A DNA stretch of 64,000 nucleotides from Pseudosulfitobacter koreensis. Lineage in GTDB: Bacteria > Pseudomonadota > Alphaproteobacteria > Rhodobacterales > Rhodobacteraceae. The stretch is from assembly GCF_024733015.1 (NCBI RefSeq), contig NZ_JANKJG010000012.1, positions 80,547 to 144,546 of the forward strand, given 5' to 3'. A program made the translations under genes and the position numbers. Numbering within the stretch: position 1 is the first letter of the stretch; each line of letters begins with the position of its first letter. This document shows positions 1 to 9,019 of this stretch, in pieces. The notes under the pieces are model-generated. The model had not been told where the DNA came from and did not search any database. It worked only from the letters and a program-made list of their open reading frames with translations.

Positions 1-567
1 ACCGGGTTGATCAGCGTCGCGTCGGGGCAGATGTCCTGGGACAAGCTGAAACAGGCGATCCTGTCCACGGCATCGTCAACCGCGATGATCTTCCTGATCA
101 TCCTGGGCGCAGGGCTCTACAACAGCTTTCTCGCACTGACGCAACTGCCGCAACTGTCGTCCATCTGGGTGGCCGAGCAGGGGCTGAATCCTTGGCTGGT
201 GCTGACGGCGGTGCTGGTGATGTACCTGGTCTTTGGCTGCATCATGGATTCGCTGTCGATGGTGCTGCTGACGGTGCCGATCATCTATCCGATCATGGTG
301 GTGCTGGATTTCGGCATGTCGCCCAGCGATTTCGGCCTGTGGTTCGGCATTCTGGTGCTGATCGTGGTCGAGGTCGGGCTGATCACGCCGCCGGTTGGGA
401 TGAACCTGTTCATCATCAACTCGATGGCGCGCGATATTCCTATCGGGCAGACCTATCGCGGGGCCATGCCCTTCGTGTTGACCGACGTGATCCGCGTCGT
501 GATCCTGACAGCGTTTCCGGCGGTCACCCTGTCGCTGGTCTGGCTGATCGACTATCTGGTGCCCTAG
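1..567 (+). CDS. TRAP transporter large permease (DctM-type), C-terminal part
   Basis: The reading frame is open from the window edge, so only the last 188 residues of a roughly 430-residue membrane protein are seen. DctM is the 12-helix, Na+-coupled translocating subunit of tripartite carboxylate transporters. Several hydrophobic helices are visible, and the run GLITPPVGMNLFIINS near the end is typical of the family's last conserved loop. Substrate cannot be read from this part. The next gene cluster on the opposite strand handles CoA-activated aromatic-like acids, so an organic acid substrate is a reasonable guess but unproven. A strong hairpin follows the stop codon. Confidence 0.9.
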   Translation, partial: TGLISVASGQMSWDKLKQAILSTASSTAMIFLIILGAGLYNSFLALTQLPQLSSIWVAEQGLNPWLVLTAVLVMYLVFGCIMDSLSMVLLTVPIIYPIMVVLDFGMSPSDFGLWFGILVLIVVEVGLITPPVGMNLFIINSMARDIPIGQTYRGAMPFVLTDVIRVVILTAFPAVTLSLVWLIDYLVP

Positions 568-572
568 AACGC

Positions 573-612
573 AAAACGCCGCGCCTTTGAGATGGCGCGG
601 CGTTTTGGCTTT
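573..612. terminator. bidirectional Rho-independent terminator
   Basis: A perfect 13-bp stem (573-585 with 594-606) with an 8-nt loop has A residues on its left and T-rich sequence on its right. It lies between two convergent genes, 6 nt after the permease stop and next to the stop of the ligase gene, so it can end both transcripts. Confidence 0.85.
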
Positions 613-614
613 TT

Positions 615-2384
615 TCAGGCGATGATCACACCGTCTTCACCAGCGTAAAGCCGCGAAATCAACGCGGTCCGTCCCGCACGCAAGGCGCGCTGGTTGAGCG
701 ATCCCTTTTCGGTGATCTCACCCGCGTCGAGGCCCGGCGGCGTGTTCAGCACCACGGCGCGCCGGATGCGGCTGGCTGAGCCTGTGGCGTTGGACGCCGC
801 CACGCGCAACCTGTCCTGCAACAGCGCGCTCAGATCGTCAGCATTCATCGCGGCAGCCTTGTCCGACAGCCAGAGCAAGGCACCCAGTTGCGCCTGATCC
901 TCGCCGACGATCACTGCGTCGCGGATCAACCCGTCCATCGCATCGACCAGCGCCGCACGCACCGCACCGACGGCGACCCAGGTGCCTGTCGTCAGCTTGA
1001 AGTTCTCGGCCAGTCGCCCGTCGAAAAAGAACCCCTTCGAGAAATCATCGGGGTCGGCGGGGCGCAGGGCGTCGCCAAGGCAATAGAACCCTTCGTCATC
1101 GAAGACTTCGGCTGATTTGGCCACATCGCCGTAGTACCCCGGCATGATGCTGGGGCCTTTCAGGCGCGCCTCAAGTTTGCCCGCGTTGGGCACAAGCTTC
1201 AGCGTCAGACCGCGCGCGGGAACGCCGACGTTGCCGGACCGGTCCTGCACATCGGTGATTGCGAGCGCGAAGGGCGCGGTTTCCGTGGCCCCAAGGCCCG
1301 TGGCGAGCAAGACATCGCGCCCCGTGACCTTACGGCCGATGGCAGACAGGCGGTCCCATGTGCGCTGCGACATGCTGGCCCCGGCGTAGAACAGCATCCC
1401 CAGATCTGCAAAGAAGGTCCGCGCAAGGTGGTCGTCCGTCTCCAGCGCCTCGACCAGCATGTCGTAGCCGACAGGCACGTTAAAGTACCACGTGCACGAG
1501 ATGTCGCGCAGATTGCGCAATGTCTCGGCGAACTTGCCGCCTGCCGGGCGGCCATCGTCGATATAGTAGGTGCCGCCGTTGGTCAGGACCAGATAGCTGA
1601 CCTTGTTGCCTGCAGCGGTGTGGTTCCACGGGGCCCAGTCCAGCACCACGGGCGGCTGGTCGGTCAGGAACCGGTAGCAATCGCGCACCATCGCCTGACT
1701 GGAGCAGATCATCGCGTTGGTGTTGATCACGGCCTTTGGCGCGCCGGTAGAGCCTGAGGTAAAAAGGTATTTGGCCACCGTGTCAGGTGTCAGCGCCGCG
1801 CGGGCGGCATCAGCATCGTCGGGGGCATGGTCCAGCAGCGTGTCGAAAGACAAGGCACCCTCCGCCGGGTCGCGCGCATTGATCACCGCGCGCCCGTCGG
1901 CGGCGATTGCGGCCACAGCCCTGGCATAGGCCGCACCATCGTCGGCAAAGACAGCACCGGGGTTCAGCAGGGCCGCGATCTCGCGAATCTTGCCATGGTC
2001 TTCGGACACCAGAGAATAGGCGGTGGCCAGCGGCGCATAGGGCACTCCGACATAGACTGCCGCCAACCCCAGCAGGGCGTGCTCCAAGCTGTTTTCCGAC
2101 AGGATCAGCAAAGGCCGGTCGTGACCAAGCCCAAGGTCCAGCAAGGCGGCCCCCAGCCTGCGCGCCTTGTCGCGCGCTTGGGCGTAGGACACCCGCTGCC
2201 AGTCGCCACCATCCTTGCGGCGGGCGATCCAGGTGCGGTCGGGCGCGACCGACGCCCAATGGTCCAGGTAATCGGCCAGCAGCTGCGGATGCGTCGGCAG
2301 CGGCTCTTGCTGGCGCATCAGGATCGTGCCGTCGGCGCGGGTTTCATAGTCGAAGGTCGGGGCCCAGAAACGCGGCGGGTTCAT
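615..2384 (-). CDS. feruloyl-CoA synthase-like AMP-forming acyl-CoA ligase
   Basis: 589-residue ANL-superfamily enzyme that activates a carboxylic acid through an acyl-adenylate to the CoA thioester. The P-loop-like motif FTSGSTGAPKAVINT is near residue 206, the adenylate-binding motif LGATETAPF near 365, and ENFKLTTGTWV near 458, a run characteristic of the feruloyl-CoA synthase branch. It is the last gene of an apparent MarR-SDR-ligase operon (12-nt gap to the SDR). In related bacteria MarR regulators next to such ligases respond to hydroxycinnamoyl-CoA. No enoyl-CoA hydratase/aldolase or vanillin dehydrogenase is adjacent, so ferulate as substrate is an inference from family resemblance. 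Confidence 0.8.
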   Translation of the reverse strand: MNPPRFWAPTFDYETRADGTILMRQQEPLPTHPQLLADYLDHWASVAPDRTWIARRKDGGDWQRVSYAQARDKARRLGAALLDLGLGHDRPLLILSENSLEHALLGLAAVYVGVPYAPLATAYSLVSEDHGKIREIAALLNPGAVFADDGAAYARAVAAIAADGRAVINARDPAEGALSFDTLLDHAPDDADAARAALTPDTVAKYLFTSGSTGAPKAVINTNAMICSSQAMVRDCYRFLTDQPPVVLDWAPWNHTAAGNKVSYLVLTNGGTYYIDDGRPAGGKFAETLRNLRDISCTWYFNVPVGYDMLVEALETDDHLARTFFADLGMLFYAGASMSQRTWDRLSAIGRKVTGRDVLLATGLGATETAPFALAITDVQDRSGNVGVPARGLTLKLVPNAGKLEARLKGPSIMPGYYGDVAKSAEVFDDEGFYCLGDALRPADPDDFSKGFFFDGRLAENFKLTTGTWVAVGAVRAALVDAMDGLIRDAVIVGEDQAQLGALLWLSDKAAAMNADDLSALLQDRLRVAASNATGSASRIRRAVVLNTPPGLDAGEITEKGSLNQRALRAGRTALISRLYAGEDGVIIA

Positions 2385-2396
2385 GGCCTGCGCCCC

Positions 2397-3164
2397 TTAC
2401 CGGGGTGCCATGCGGATCGCGCCATCCAGGCGGATGACCTCGCCGTTCAGCATCGGGTTGTCGAGGATGTGGCACACAAGCTTGGCATATTCCGACGGGT
2501 GGCCCAGCCGCGATGGGAACGGCACTTGCTTGCCCAGCGATGCCTGTACGTCCTGCGGCAGCCCTTCCAACAGCGGGGTCATGAACAGACCGGGGGCGAT
2601 GGTGCAGACGCGCACGCCCTTGTCGGCCAGATCGCGCGCCATCGGCAGGGTCATGCCGACGATGCCGCCCTTGGACGCGGCATATGCCACTTGCCCAACC
2701 TGCCCGTCATAGGCCGCGACCGACGCCGTGTTGACGATCACACCGCGTGCGCCGTCGGGCTCTGTCGGGTCAGAGGCCACCATGCGCGCTGCGACCTGGC
2801 TTGCGCAGTTGAACGAGCCGATGAGATTGACGCGGATGGTCTTGTCGAACAGCGCCGGATCGTGTGCCTCGCCGCGCGATACGGTCTTTGCGGCAGGGCC
2901 GATGCCCGCGCAGTTGACCAGAACACGTGGCGTGCCCAGCCCGGCTACGACCGCATCCAGACCTGCGGCGACGCTGGCCGGATCGGACACGTCGACGCTG
3001 TGGAACATGCCGCCCAATTCGGCGGCTAGCGCATCGCCTGCGTCCTTGTTCAGATCGAACAGGGCGACTTTCATGCCGATGTCGGCCAGTGCGCGCGCGG
3101 TCGCAGCCCCCAGTCCCGATGCGCCGCCTGTCACGATGGCGACGTTGTCCTTGTACATGCTCAT
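2397..3164 (-). CDS. SDR family oxidoreductase (3-hydroxyacyl-CoA dehydrogenase type II-like)
   Basis: 255-residue classical short-chain dehydrogenase. The cofactor motif [12 protein letters not shown] lies at residues 12-23, D39 favours NAD+, NCAGIG is present, and the catalytic Ser, YAASK Tyr and Lys follow. The overall pattern ([19 protein letters not shown], then [10 protein letters not shown]) is that of HSD17B10-like 3-hydroxyacyl-CoA dehydrogenases, which oxidise beta-hydroxyacyl-CoA in side-chain or fatty-acid degradation. It starts 4 nt after the MarR stop and ends 12 nt before the ligase start, so the three are almost certainly co-transcribed. With the ligase it could carry out activation and beta-oxidation-like shortening of a phenylpropanoid-type acid. 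Confidence 0.85.
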   Translation of the reverse strand: MSMYKDNVAIVTGGASGLGAATARALADIGMKVALFDLNKDAGDALAAELGGMFHSVDVSDPASVAAGLDAVVAGLGTPRVLVNCAGIGPAAKTVSRGEAHDPALFDKTIRVNLIGSFNCASQVAARMVASDPTEPDGARGVIVNTASVAAYDGQVGQVAYAASKGGIVGMTLPMARDLADKGVRVCTIAPGLFMTPLLEGLPQDVQASLGKQVPFPSRLGHPSEYAKLVCHILDNPMLNGEVIRLDGAIRMAPR

Positions 3165-3168
3165 TTGA

Positions 3169-3639
3169 TCACTCTCCCGTTTCCCTGATCTTTTTCAGCA
3201 AATGTAAAAGCTGGTCGCGCTCCCCTGCGTCCAGCGTTTGCAGCATTCTGTCTTCGTGCGCGTGAACCAATGTCAGCGCTGCCTCATAGGCCTGTACGCC
3301 CGCATCGGTCGGCGACAGCGCCTGAACCCGACGGTCCTGCGGCACGGCCACGCGGCGCAGATAGCCGCGCCCTTCCAGCTCGTCTACGATGGCCACCAGC
3401 CCCGAACGCTCGATCCCGAGCCGTCGTGCCAGATCGCTTTGGGTCAGGTTCGGGGTCTCGACCACAAAAGTCAGCGCCGAGAACACCCGCGGGCTCAGCC
3501 CGTGCTCGCCCATGACCGCGCGATAGTCGTTCTGCAAGATTACATAGGCCCGCTTGAGATTGTATCCCACCAGCGATTCCAGTGCCATTTCGGAAGGCTC
3601 TGCCTCCGTGGCGAGGGCTTTTCGTGGCATCCCTGTCAT
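3169..3639 (-). CDS. MarR family transcriptional regulator
   Basis: 156-residue winged-helix regulator. The central part carries the MarR HTH and wing ([21 protein letters not shown], then LEGRGYLRR and [13 protein letters not shown]). The ATG at 3639 has AGGAGG six bases upstream. It is the first gene of an operon with the SDR and CoA ligase and diverges from the DUF3237 gene. Family precedent (CouR, FerR, HcaR types) suggests repression relieved by a hydroxycinnamoyl-CoA thioester; that is inference from neighbours only. Confidence 0.88.
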   Translation of the reverse strand: MTGMPRKALATEAEPSEMALESLVGYNLKRAYVILQNDYRAVMGEHGLSPRVFSALTFVVETPNLTQSDLARRLGIERSGLVAIVDELEGRGYLRRVAVPQDRRVQALSPTDAGVQAYEAALTLVHAHEDRMLQTLDAGERDQLLHLLKKIRETGE

Positions 3640-3692
3640 GGCATCCTCCTGGCGTGTTGGCAGCGCTGACCGATATGGACAACTCGCAGATC

Positions 3693-3707
3693 GTTTACTA
3701 GGTTAAC
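3693..3707. promoter_or_regulatory. candidate MarR operator (imperfect dyad)
   Basis: In the 95-nt gap between the divergent MarR and DUF3237 genes, arms GTTTAC and GTTAAC flank TAG, giving an imperfect inverted repeat. Size and position suit an autoregulatory MarR site, but the match is modest and no footprint or second copy supports it. Confidence 0.35.
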
Positions 3708-3734
3708 AATTATCGAATGCGGGAGGCGCTGTCC

Positions 3735-4199
3735 ATGAAATTACTGCAACCGAAGCTTGAGCACGTCTGCACGCTGGATGTCGAACTGGGTCCGATCCGC
3801 GAGATGGGTCAGGGTCGCGCAGGGGCGCGGCGCATCATTCCGATCATCGGTGGCACCGTGACGGGCGCACGGCTGAACGGCAAGATCATGAATGTCGGCG
3901 CCGACTGGCAGACGATCTTTGGCAGTGGCATGGCCGAGCTGGACACGCGCTATGCGATGGAAACCGACGACGGGGCGGTGATCGAGATCATCAACTACGG
4001 ATACCGCGACGGGCCCCCCGAGGTTCTGGCGGCGCTTGGCCGGGGCGAGGCGGTGCCGCCTGAAGACTACTACATGCGCACCCATGCGCGCCTGGAAACC
4101 GGCGATGCGCGCTATGACTGGGTGAACCGCACGCTGTTCGTGGGCACCGGCGCGCGCAACGCGGCGTCGGTCAGGGTTGCGCTTTACGCGCTGCGCTAG
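3735..4199 (+). CDS. DUF3237 domain-containing protein
   Basis: 154-residue protein matching the DUF3237 family by its layout: a strand with the acidic run LDVELG, then IIPIIGGTVTGARLNGKIMN, GADWQ, DTRYAMETDDGAVIEIINYG and a C-terminal RLETGDARYDWVNRTLFVG. The family forms a small lipocalin-like barrel with no established activity. A GGGAGG Shine-Dalgarno at 3721 places the start at ATG 3735 rather than the ATG 18 bases upstream. It diverges from the MarR/ligase operon, so it may belong to the same regulon. Confidence 0.85.
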   Translation: MKLLQPKLEHVCTLDVELGPIREMGQGRAGARRIIPIIGGTVTGARLNGKIMNVGADWQTIFGSGMAELDTRYAMETDDGAVIEIINYGYRDGPPEVLAALGRGEAVPPEDYYMRTHARLETGDARYDWVNRTLFVGTGARNAASVRVALYALR

Positions 4200-4726
4200 T
4201 CGCGGATTTCGTCGGGGGCCACGCCCCACAGCCGCGATTTGGGTGCCCAGCCGCGATAGCCCCCGGCCGTCAGCCAGCACCATTCCAGACTGCATTCGCC
4301 CAGTCGCGCGATTACGCCGTTTTCCAACACGGCCGAAGTCGGTGCTTCGGGGTCGGGGCGGGCGTGCAGGGCCAGCATGTCCTGTTCCACGATCACGGTG
4401 CGCGTGCCTGACAGCAGCGAATAATGCACCCAGCCGCCCAGACCATCTCGATCTTCGACGCGCCGCCAGTGGCCGTGCTCTGCGGTGACCTGCAAGGGCA
4501 TGTCGCGGCGTTTGAACACCCAGTCGATCCGGTGCGTCAGCGAGGGCCCGCGCCGCACGTTGCCTTCGACGGCCTTCATCGACACAAAGCGCGGCACCGG
4601 CAGGTTGGTGACCTGCCCTCTTGCCGCTGCATCATCTGTCGCCTGCGCACCGCTGCCGATGATCAGCGGCATCAGGAAAGCTGCACAGACCAAACCCGTT
4701 TGAATTCTTTTCAGGAATCCTGCCAT
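4196..4726 (-). CDS. secreted bacterial SH3-domain protein
   Basis: 176-residue protein with a signal peptide (residues 1-29, hydrophobic core LVCAAFLMPLIIGSG) followed by two SH3-like repeats: VSMKAVEGNVRRGPSLTH with WRRVEDRDGLGGWVH, then ALHARPDPEAPTSAVLENG with CSLEWCWLTAGGYRGWAPKS. Such proteins act in the periplasm, often near peptidoglycan. The ATG at 4726 has GAGG nine bases upstream; longer in-frame starts lack a ribosome site. Its stop overlaps the end of the DUF3237 gene by 4 nt (convergent). Confidence 0.85.
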   Translation of the reverse strand: MAGFLKRIQTGLVCAAFLMPLIIGSGAQATDDAAARGQVTNLPVPRFVSMKAVEGNVRRGPSLTHRIDWVFKRRDMPLQVTAEHGHWRRVEDRDGLGGWVHYSLLSGTRTVIVEQDMLALHARPDPEAPTSAVLENGVIARLGECSLEWCWLTAGGYRGWAPKSRLWGVAPDEIRD

Positions 4727-4824
4727 TGCTGCCTCATATAGTGGGCGCGGGTTCTTGTGCCTCGCGCTCTCATCGGCCACCATAGCGCGGCGCGATACTG
4801 TGCGCCAAGTCCGGGAGGTGCCGA

Positions 4825-5811
4825 ATGGCAAAGGAACGTCTGAGTGTTGTCGTTACGCGACGGTTGCCAGAAGCGGTCGAAGCGCGGCTGAGCGAACTTT
4901 TTGACACCACATTGCGTGAAGACGACACGCCGATGACACGTGACGAGCTGTCCAAGGCGATGAAATCTGCGGATGTTCTGGTGCCGACCATCACCGACGA
5001 GATCGATGCCTCGCTGATCACGCAGGCGGGCGAACGGCTGAAGCTGATCGCGAACTATGGTGCCGGTGTGGACAATATCGACGTGGCCACTGCCCGCCAG
5101 CGCGGCGTTCTGGTGTCAAACACGCCCGGCGTGCTGACGGATGACACTGCCGACATGACGATGGGGTTGATTCTGGCCGTGACGCGGCGGATGCCCGAGG
5201 GGCTGGCGGCGATGCAGTCGGGCACATGGGAGGGCTGGGCCCCCACCGCGTTCCTGGGCGGGCGCATCGCGGGCCGTCGTCTGGGCATTCTGGGCATGGG
5301 CCGCATCGGTCAGGCCGTGGCGCGCCGTGCCGCTGCCTTCGGGATGCAGGTGCATTACCACAACCGCCGTCGTCTGCGCACCGAGATCGAAGATACCCTC
5401 CGGGCGACCTACTGGGACAGTCTGGACCAGATGGTCGCGCGCGTGGATGTGCTGTGCATCAACTGCCCCTCGACGCCGTCGACCTTTCATCTGATGAACG
5501 CGCGGCGTTTGAAGCTTATGAAGAAAGATGCCGTGCTGGTGAACACCTCACGCGGGGAAGTGGTGGACGAGAACGCCATGACGCGGATGCTGCGGGCCGG
5601 TGACATCGCCGGTGCGGGGCTGGACGTCTACGAGAACGGCACTGACATCAACCCGCGCCTGCGCGAGCTGCCCAATGTGGTGCTGTTGCCGCACATGGGG
5701 TCGGCGACGCTGGAGAGCCGGTTGGAGATGGGTGAAAAGGTCATCATCAACATCAAGACCTTCGACGATGGCCACCGTCCGCCGGATCAGGTCGTGCCGT
5801 CGATGCTCTGA
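4825..5811 (+). CDS. D-2-hydroxyacid dehydrogenase (glyoxylate/hydroxypyruvate reductase-like)
   Basis: 328-residue NAD(P)-dependent dehydrogenase that interconverts 2-oxoacids and D-2-hydroxyacids. The Rossmann motif LGILGMGRIGQAVARR sits at about residues 152-167, with HYHNRR at the end of strand two (arginines instead of an acidic residue, suggesting NADPH use). The catalytic Arg (VNTSRGEVVDE), Glu (downstream of GAGLDVYENG) and His (LLPHMGSAT) are all present. It is followed after 20 nt by a gamma-glutamyltransferase and an FAD-linked D-2-hydroxyacid oxidase, so this run may deal with D-lactate, glycolate or related acids. Confidence 0.88.
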   Translation: MAKERLSVVVTRRLPEAVEARLSELFDTTLREDDTPMTRDELSKAMKSADVLVPTITDEIDASLITQAGERLKLIANYGAGVDNIDVATARQRGVLVSNTPGVLTDDTADMTMGLILAVTRRMPEGLAAMQSGTWEGWAPTAFLGGRIAGRRLGILGMGRIGQAVARRAAAFGMQVHYHNRRRLRTEIEDTLRATYWDSLDQMVARVDVLCINCPSTPSTFHLMNARRLKLMKKDAVLVNTSRGEVVDENAMTRMLRAGDIAGAGLDVYENGTDINPRLRELPNVVLLPHMGSATLESRLEMGEKVIINIKTFDDGHRPPDQVVPSML

Positions 5812-5831
5812 CGGATCTCGAGGGGGGACAG

Positions 5832-7613
5832 ATGCACAAGACACTGACATTGATCGCCGTGATGGCGGCGGGGTCTGCGCTGGCTCAGCAAGCCGCCGAC
5901 AGCGTACAACCCGAGGCCGCGACCACAGGTGGCTTTGCCGCCATGTCGCCGCAGGTGGCGGCAGCCTTGCAAGCCAAGGACGCAGGCCTGCCCGTGACGG
6001 GAAAGACCTGGATGGTGGCTGCAGCCAACCCGCACGCGGTTCAGGCAGGTGCGGATGTGCTGGCTGCGGGCGGCACGGCTGCGGATGCACTGGTGGCGGT
6101 GCAAACGGTTCTGGGTCTGGTTGAGCCGCAAAGCTCGGGACTGGGCGGCGGGGCGTTTCTGGTCTGGTACGATGCAAAGAGCGGGCAGTTGACCACGCTG
6201 GATGGGCGCGAAACAGCACCCTTGGCCGCAACACCAACCCGGTTTCAGGATGACAAGGGAGAGCCCGTGCAATTCTACGATGCGGTCGTCGGCGGTCTGT
6301 CGGTCGGCGTGCCCGGCACGCCCGCGCTGCTGGCGTCTGCGCATGACACGTGGGGCAACCGTGACTGGGCCACGCTGTTGCAGCCCGCGATCACATTGGC
6401 ACAGGACGGCTTTGACGTCTCGCCCCGACTGGCAGGTCTGGTCGCCGCCGACGCCGAACGTCTGGCGCGGTTCGAGAGCACCGCAAGCTATTTCCTGCCC
6501 GACGGCCAGCCGTTGCAGGCAGGCGCGCGGCTGACTAACCTCGGCTATGCCGACACGTTGCAGATGCTCGCGCAGGATCCGTCGGCGTTCTATACCGGCG
6601 AGATTGCCCAGGACATCATCGACACAGTGAACGGTGCCGTGCCTGCGGGCGGGTTGCTGACGCCGCTGGATTTCAGCCTCTATTCAACCCGCGAACGTCC
6701 TGCTGTCTGTGCGCCGTTTCGCGGGCACGATATCTGCGGCATGGGCCCGCCTTCATCCGGTGCGCTGACCGTGGGGCAAATCCTGGGCATGCTTGACAGC
6801 TATGATCTTGAAGCGCTCGGCCCCGCCGATCCGCAGGCATGGCGGCTGATCGGGGATGCCTCGCGTCTGGCCTTTGCGGACCGCGGGCGGTACATGGCAG
6901 ACAGCGATTTTGTCCCGATGCCGACCAAGGGGCTGGTCGATCCCGCCTATCTGGCCGACCGGGCCAAATTGCTGGCGGGCGACGATGCATTGCCCGAGGT
7001 GAGCCCCGGAACGCCCGCTTGGGATCATGCGATGCTCTGGGCTGATGACGAGAGCATCGAGTTGCCCTCGACCTCGCATATCTCGATCGCGGACAGCTAT
7101 GGCAATGTGGCGTCGATGACGACGACGATCGAAAACGGCTTTGGCTCGCGGTTGATGGTGCGGGGGTTCCTGCTGAACAACGAACTGACCGATTTCAGCT
7201 TTCGCACCCATGCCGACGGCGTTCCAATCGCCAACCGGCTTGAGCCGGGCAAGCGGCCACGCTCTTCGATGGCGCCGACCATCGTGATGAGGGACGGCGC
7301 CCCCGTTCTGGCCATCGGCAGCCCCGGCGGCAGCCGCATCATCGGCTACGTGGCGCAGGCGATTGTCGCGCATCTGGCCTGGGGCATGGATGTGCAACAG
7401 GCCGTCGCGATGCCCCATGCGGTGAACCGCTTTGGCAACTATGATCTTGAGGCAGGGACCGCCGCCGCCGACCTGCAAGGGCCGCTTGAGGCCATGGGCT
7501 TCGAGGTCGAGACGCGCGATTTGAACTCGGGCCTGCATGCAATTGAAATCGGCGATGGCCTGCAAGGTGGCGCAGATCCGCGCCGCGAAGGCATCGCGTT
7601 AGGGGACGACTAG
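5832..7613 (+). CDS. ggt: gamma-glutamyltransferase
   Basis: 593-residue N-terminal-nucleophile enzyme of the periplasm that hydrolyses or transpeptidates gamma-glutamyl compounds such as glutathione. A signal peptide ends near AQQA (residues 18-21). The self-cleavage/nucleophile threonine is T414 in the motif STSHIS, matching the TTHYS motif of characterised enzymes; downstream GSPGGSRII forms the oxyanion/substrate region. The large-subunit arginine context LDGRETAP is present. GGGGA precedes the ATG. It lies between a D-2-hydroxyacid dehydrogenase and a D-lactate dehydrogenase with 2-20 nt gaps, implying one transcript. Confidence 0.92.
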   Translation: MHKTLTLIAVMAAGSALAQQAADSVQPEAATTGGFAAMSPQVAAALQAKDAGLPVTGKTWMVAAANPHAVQAGADVLAAGGTAADALVAVQTVLGLVEPQSSGLGGGAFLVWYDAKSGQLTTLDGRETAPLAATPTRFQDDKGEPVQFYDAVVGGLSVGVPGTPALLASAHDTWGNRDWATLLQPAITLAQDGFDVSPRLAGLVAADAERLARFESTASYFLPDGQPLQAGARLTNLGYADTLQMLAQDPSAFYTGEIAQDIIDTVNGAVPAGGLLTPLDFSLYSTRERPAVCAPFRGHDICGMGPPSSGALTVGQILGMLDSYDLEALGPADPQAWRLIGDASRLAFADRGRYMADSDFVPMPTKGLVDPAYLADRAKLLAGDDALPEVSPGTPAWDHAMLWADDESIELPSTSHISIADSYGNVASMTTTIENGFGSRLMVRGFLLNNELTDFSFRTHADGVPIANRLEPGKRPRSSMAPTIVMRDGAPVLAIGSPGGSRIIGYVAQAIVAHLAWGMDVQQAVAMPHAVNRFGNYDLEAGTAAADLQGPLEAMGFEVETRDLNSGLHAIEIGDGLQGGADPRREGIALGDD

Positions 7614-7615
7614 AC

Positions 7616-9019
7616 ATGGTGCAAGCGATTGATTTGCCGCGCAATGACAGCGGCATCGAAACCGTCATGGGTGTTCTGAAACAGCAATTCGGCGACCGGT
7701 TCCAGACCAGCGCCGCGCTGCGCGAACAGCACGGGCACACAACGACCTGGATCAAGAACCAGATGCCCGATGGCGTCGTCTTTGCGCAGTCGACCCAAGA
7801 GGTGTCTGACATCGTCAAGGTTTGCGCGGCGCACAAGGTGCCGGTCATCGCCTTCGGCACCGGCACCTCGCTTGAGGGGCACGTGAATGCGCCTGCGGGC
7901 GGGATTTCCATCGATCTGATGCAGATGAACAAGATCATCGACGTTCATGCCGAAGATCTGGACTGCGTGATCCAGCCCGGCGTGACGCGCGAGGATCTGA
8001 ACATGCATCTGCGCGATCAGGGCCTGTTCTTTCCGATCGACCCCGGTGCCAATGCGTCGCTGGGTGGCATGGCGGCGACGCGGGCCTCGGGCACCAACGC
8101 GGTGCGCTATGGCACGATGAAGGACAATGTGCTGGCGCTTGAGGCGGTGATGGCCGACGGGCGGGTCATACGCACTGCTCAGCGGGCCAAGAAATCATCG
8201 GCAGGCTATGACCTCACACGCCTTTTAATCGGGTCTGAGGGCACATTGGGCATCATCACCGAAATCACCCTCAAATTGCAGGGCATCCCCGAGGCGATCA
8301 GCTCGGCGCGCTGTTCGTTCCCATCGGTGGATGCCGCCTGCCGGACCGTGATGCAGGTAATCCAGTTCGGCATCCCTGTGGCGCGGATCGAACTGCTGGA
8401 CGCTTTGCAGGTCAAGGCATGCAACGCCTATTCCGGGCTGGACCTTCCGGAAACGCCGCTGCTGCTGCTCGAGTTCCACGGCTCGGACGCGGGCGTGGTC
8501 GAGCAGGCCGAGACCTTCGGCACGATTGCCGACGAGTTCGGCGGCACAGGCTATACCGCGACCACCAGCACCGAAGAGCGCAACGCGCTGTGGAAGGCGC
8601 GGCACAACGCCTATTGGGCATCGCTGGGTCTGCGTCCCGGTGCCAAGGGGATATCGACCGACGTTTGCGTGCCGATTTCACGGCTGGCCGAAATCGTCGG
8701 TGCCACGCAGGACAAGCTGGCCGGGCTGAGCTTGATGGCGCCCATCGTGGGTCATGTGGGCGACGGCAATTTCCATTCGCTGGTGCTGGTCGATGAAGAC
8801 AGCCCCGAAGAGATGAAGAAAGCGGCGGGCTTTGTCAGCTGGCTGGCCGAGAAGGCCATCGAGATGGACGGCACGTGCACCGGCGAACACGGGATCGGGC
8901 AGGGCAAGATGGCCTATCTGGTCAAGGAACTGGGCGACGCGACCGAGGTCATGATCGCGATCAAACGCGCGCTTGACCCCGACAACATCCTGAACCCCGG
9001 CAAGGTCGTTACCGTCTGA
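7616..9019 (+). CDS. FAD-linked D-lactate dehydrogenase / glycolate oxidase GlcD-type
   Basis: 467-residue FAD-binding oxidoreductase of the vanillyl-alcohol-oxidase fold. The FAD-binding PCMH domain occupies about residues 45-225 (VPVIAFGTGTSLEGH, then DPGANASLGGMAATRASGTN and LLIGSEGTLGIITEITLKL). The C-terminal substrate domain carries the metal/active-site region VGHVGDGNFHSL and GEHGIGQGK. It oxidises D-2-hydroxyacids, usually D-lactate, passing electrons to cytochrome c or quinone. Its stop codon directly abuts the stop of the convergent GH25 gene (TGATCA). Confidence 0.9.
   Translation: MVQAIDLPRNDSGIETVMGVLKQQFGDRFQTSAALREQHGHTTTWIKNQMPDGVVFAQSTQEVSDIVKVCAAHKVPVIAFGTGTSLEGHVNAPAGGISIDLMQMNKIIDVHAEDLDCVIQPGVTREDLNMHLRDQGLFFPIDPGANASLGGMAATRASGTNAVRYGTMKDNVLALEAVMADGRVIRTAQRAKKSSAGYDLTRLLIGSEGTLGIITEITLKLQGIPEAISSARCSFPSVDAACRTVMQVIQFGIPVARIELLDALQVKACNAYSGLDLPETPLLLLEFHGSDAGVVEQAETFGTIADEFGGTGYTATTSTEERNALWKARHNAYWASLGLRPGAKGISTDVCVPISRLAEIVGATQDKLAGLSLMAPIVGHVGDGNFHSLVLVDEDSPEEMKKAAGFVSWLAEKAIEMDGTCTGEHGIGQGKMAYLVKELGDATEVMIAIKRALDPDNILNPGKVVTV

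Noticed and set aside
1827..3029. 400-codon plus-strand frame over the CoA ligase and SDR
   Set aside because: Antisense of two well-supported genes.
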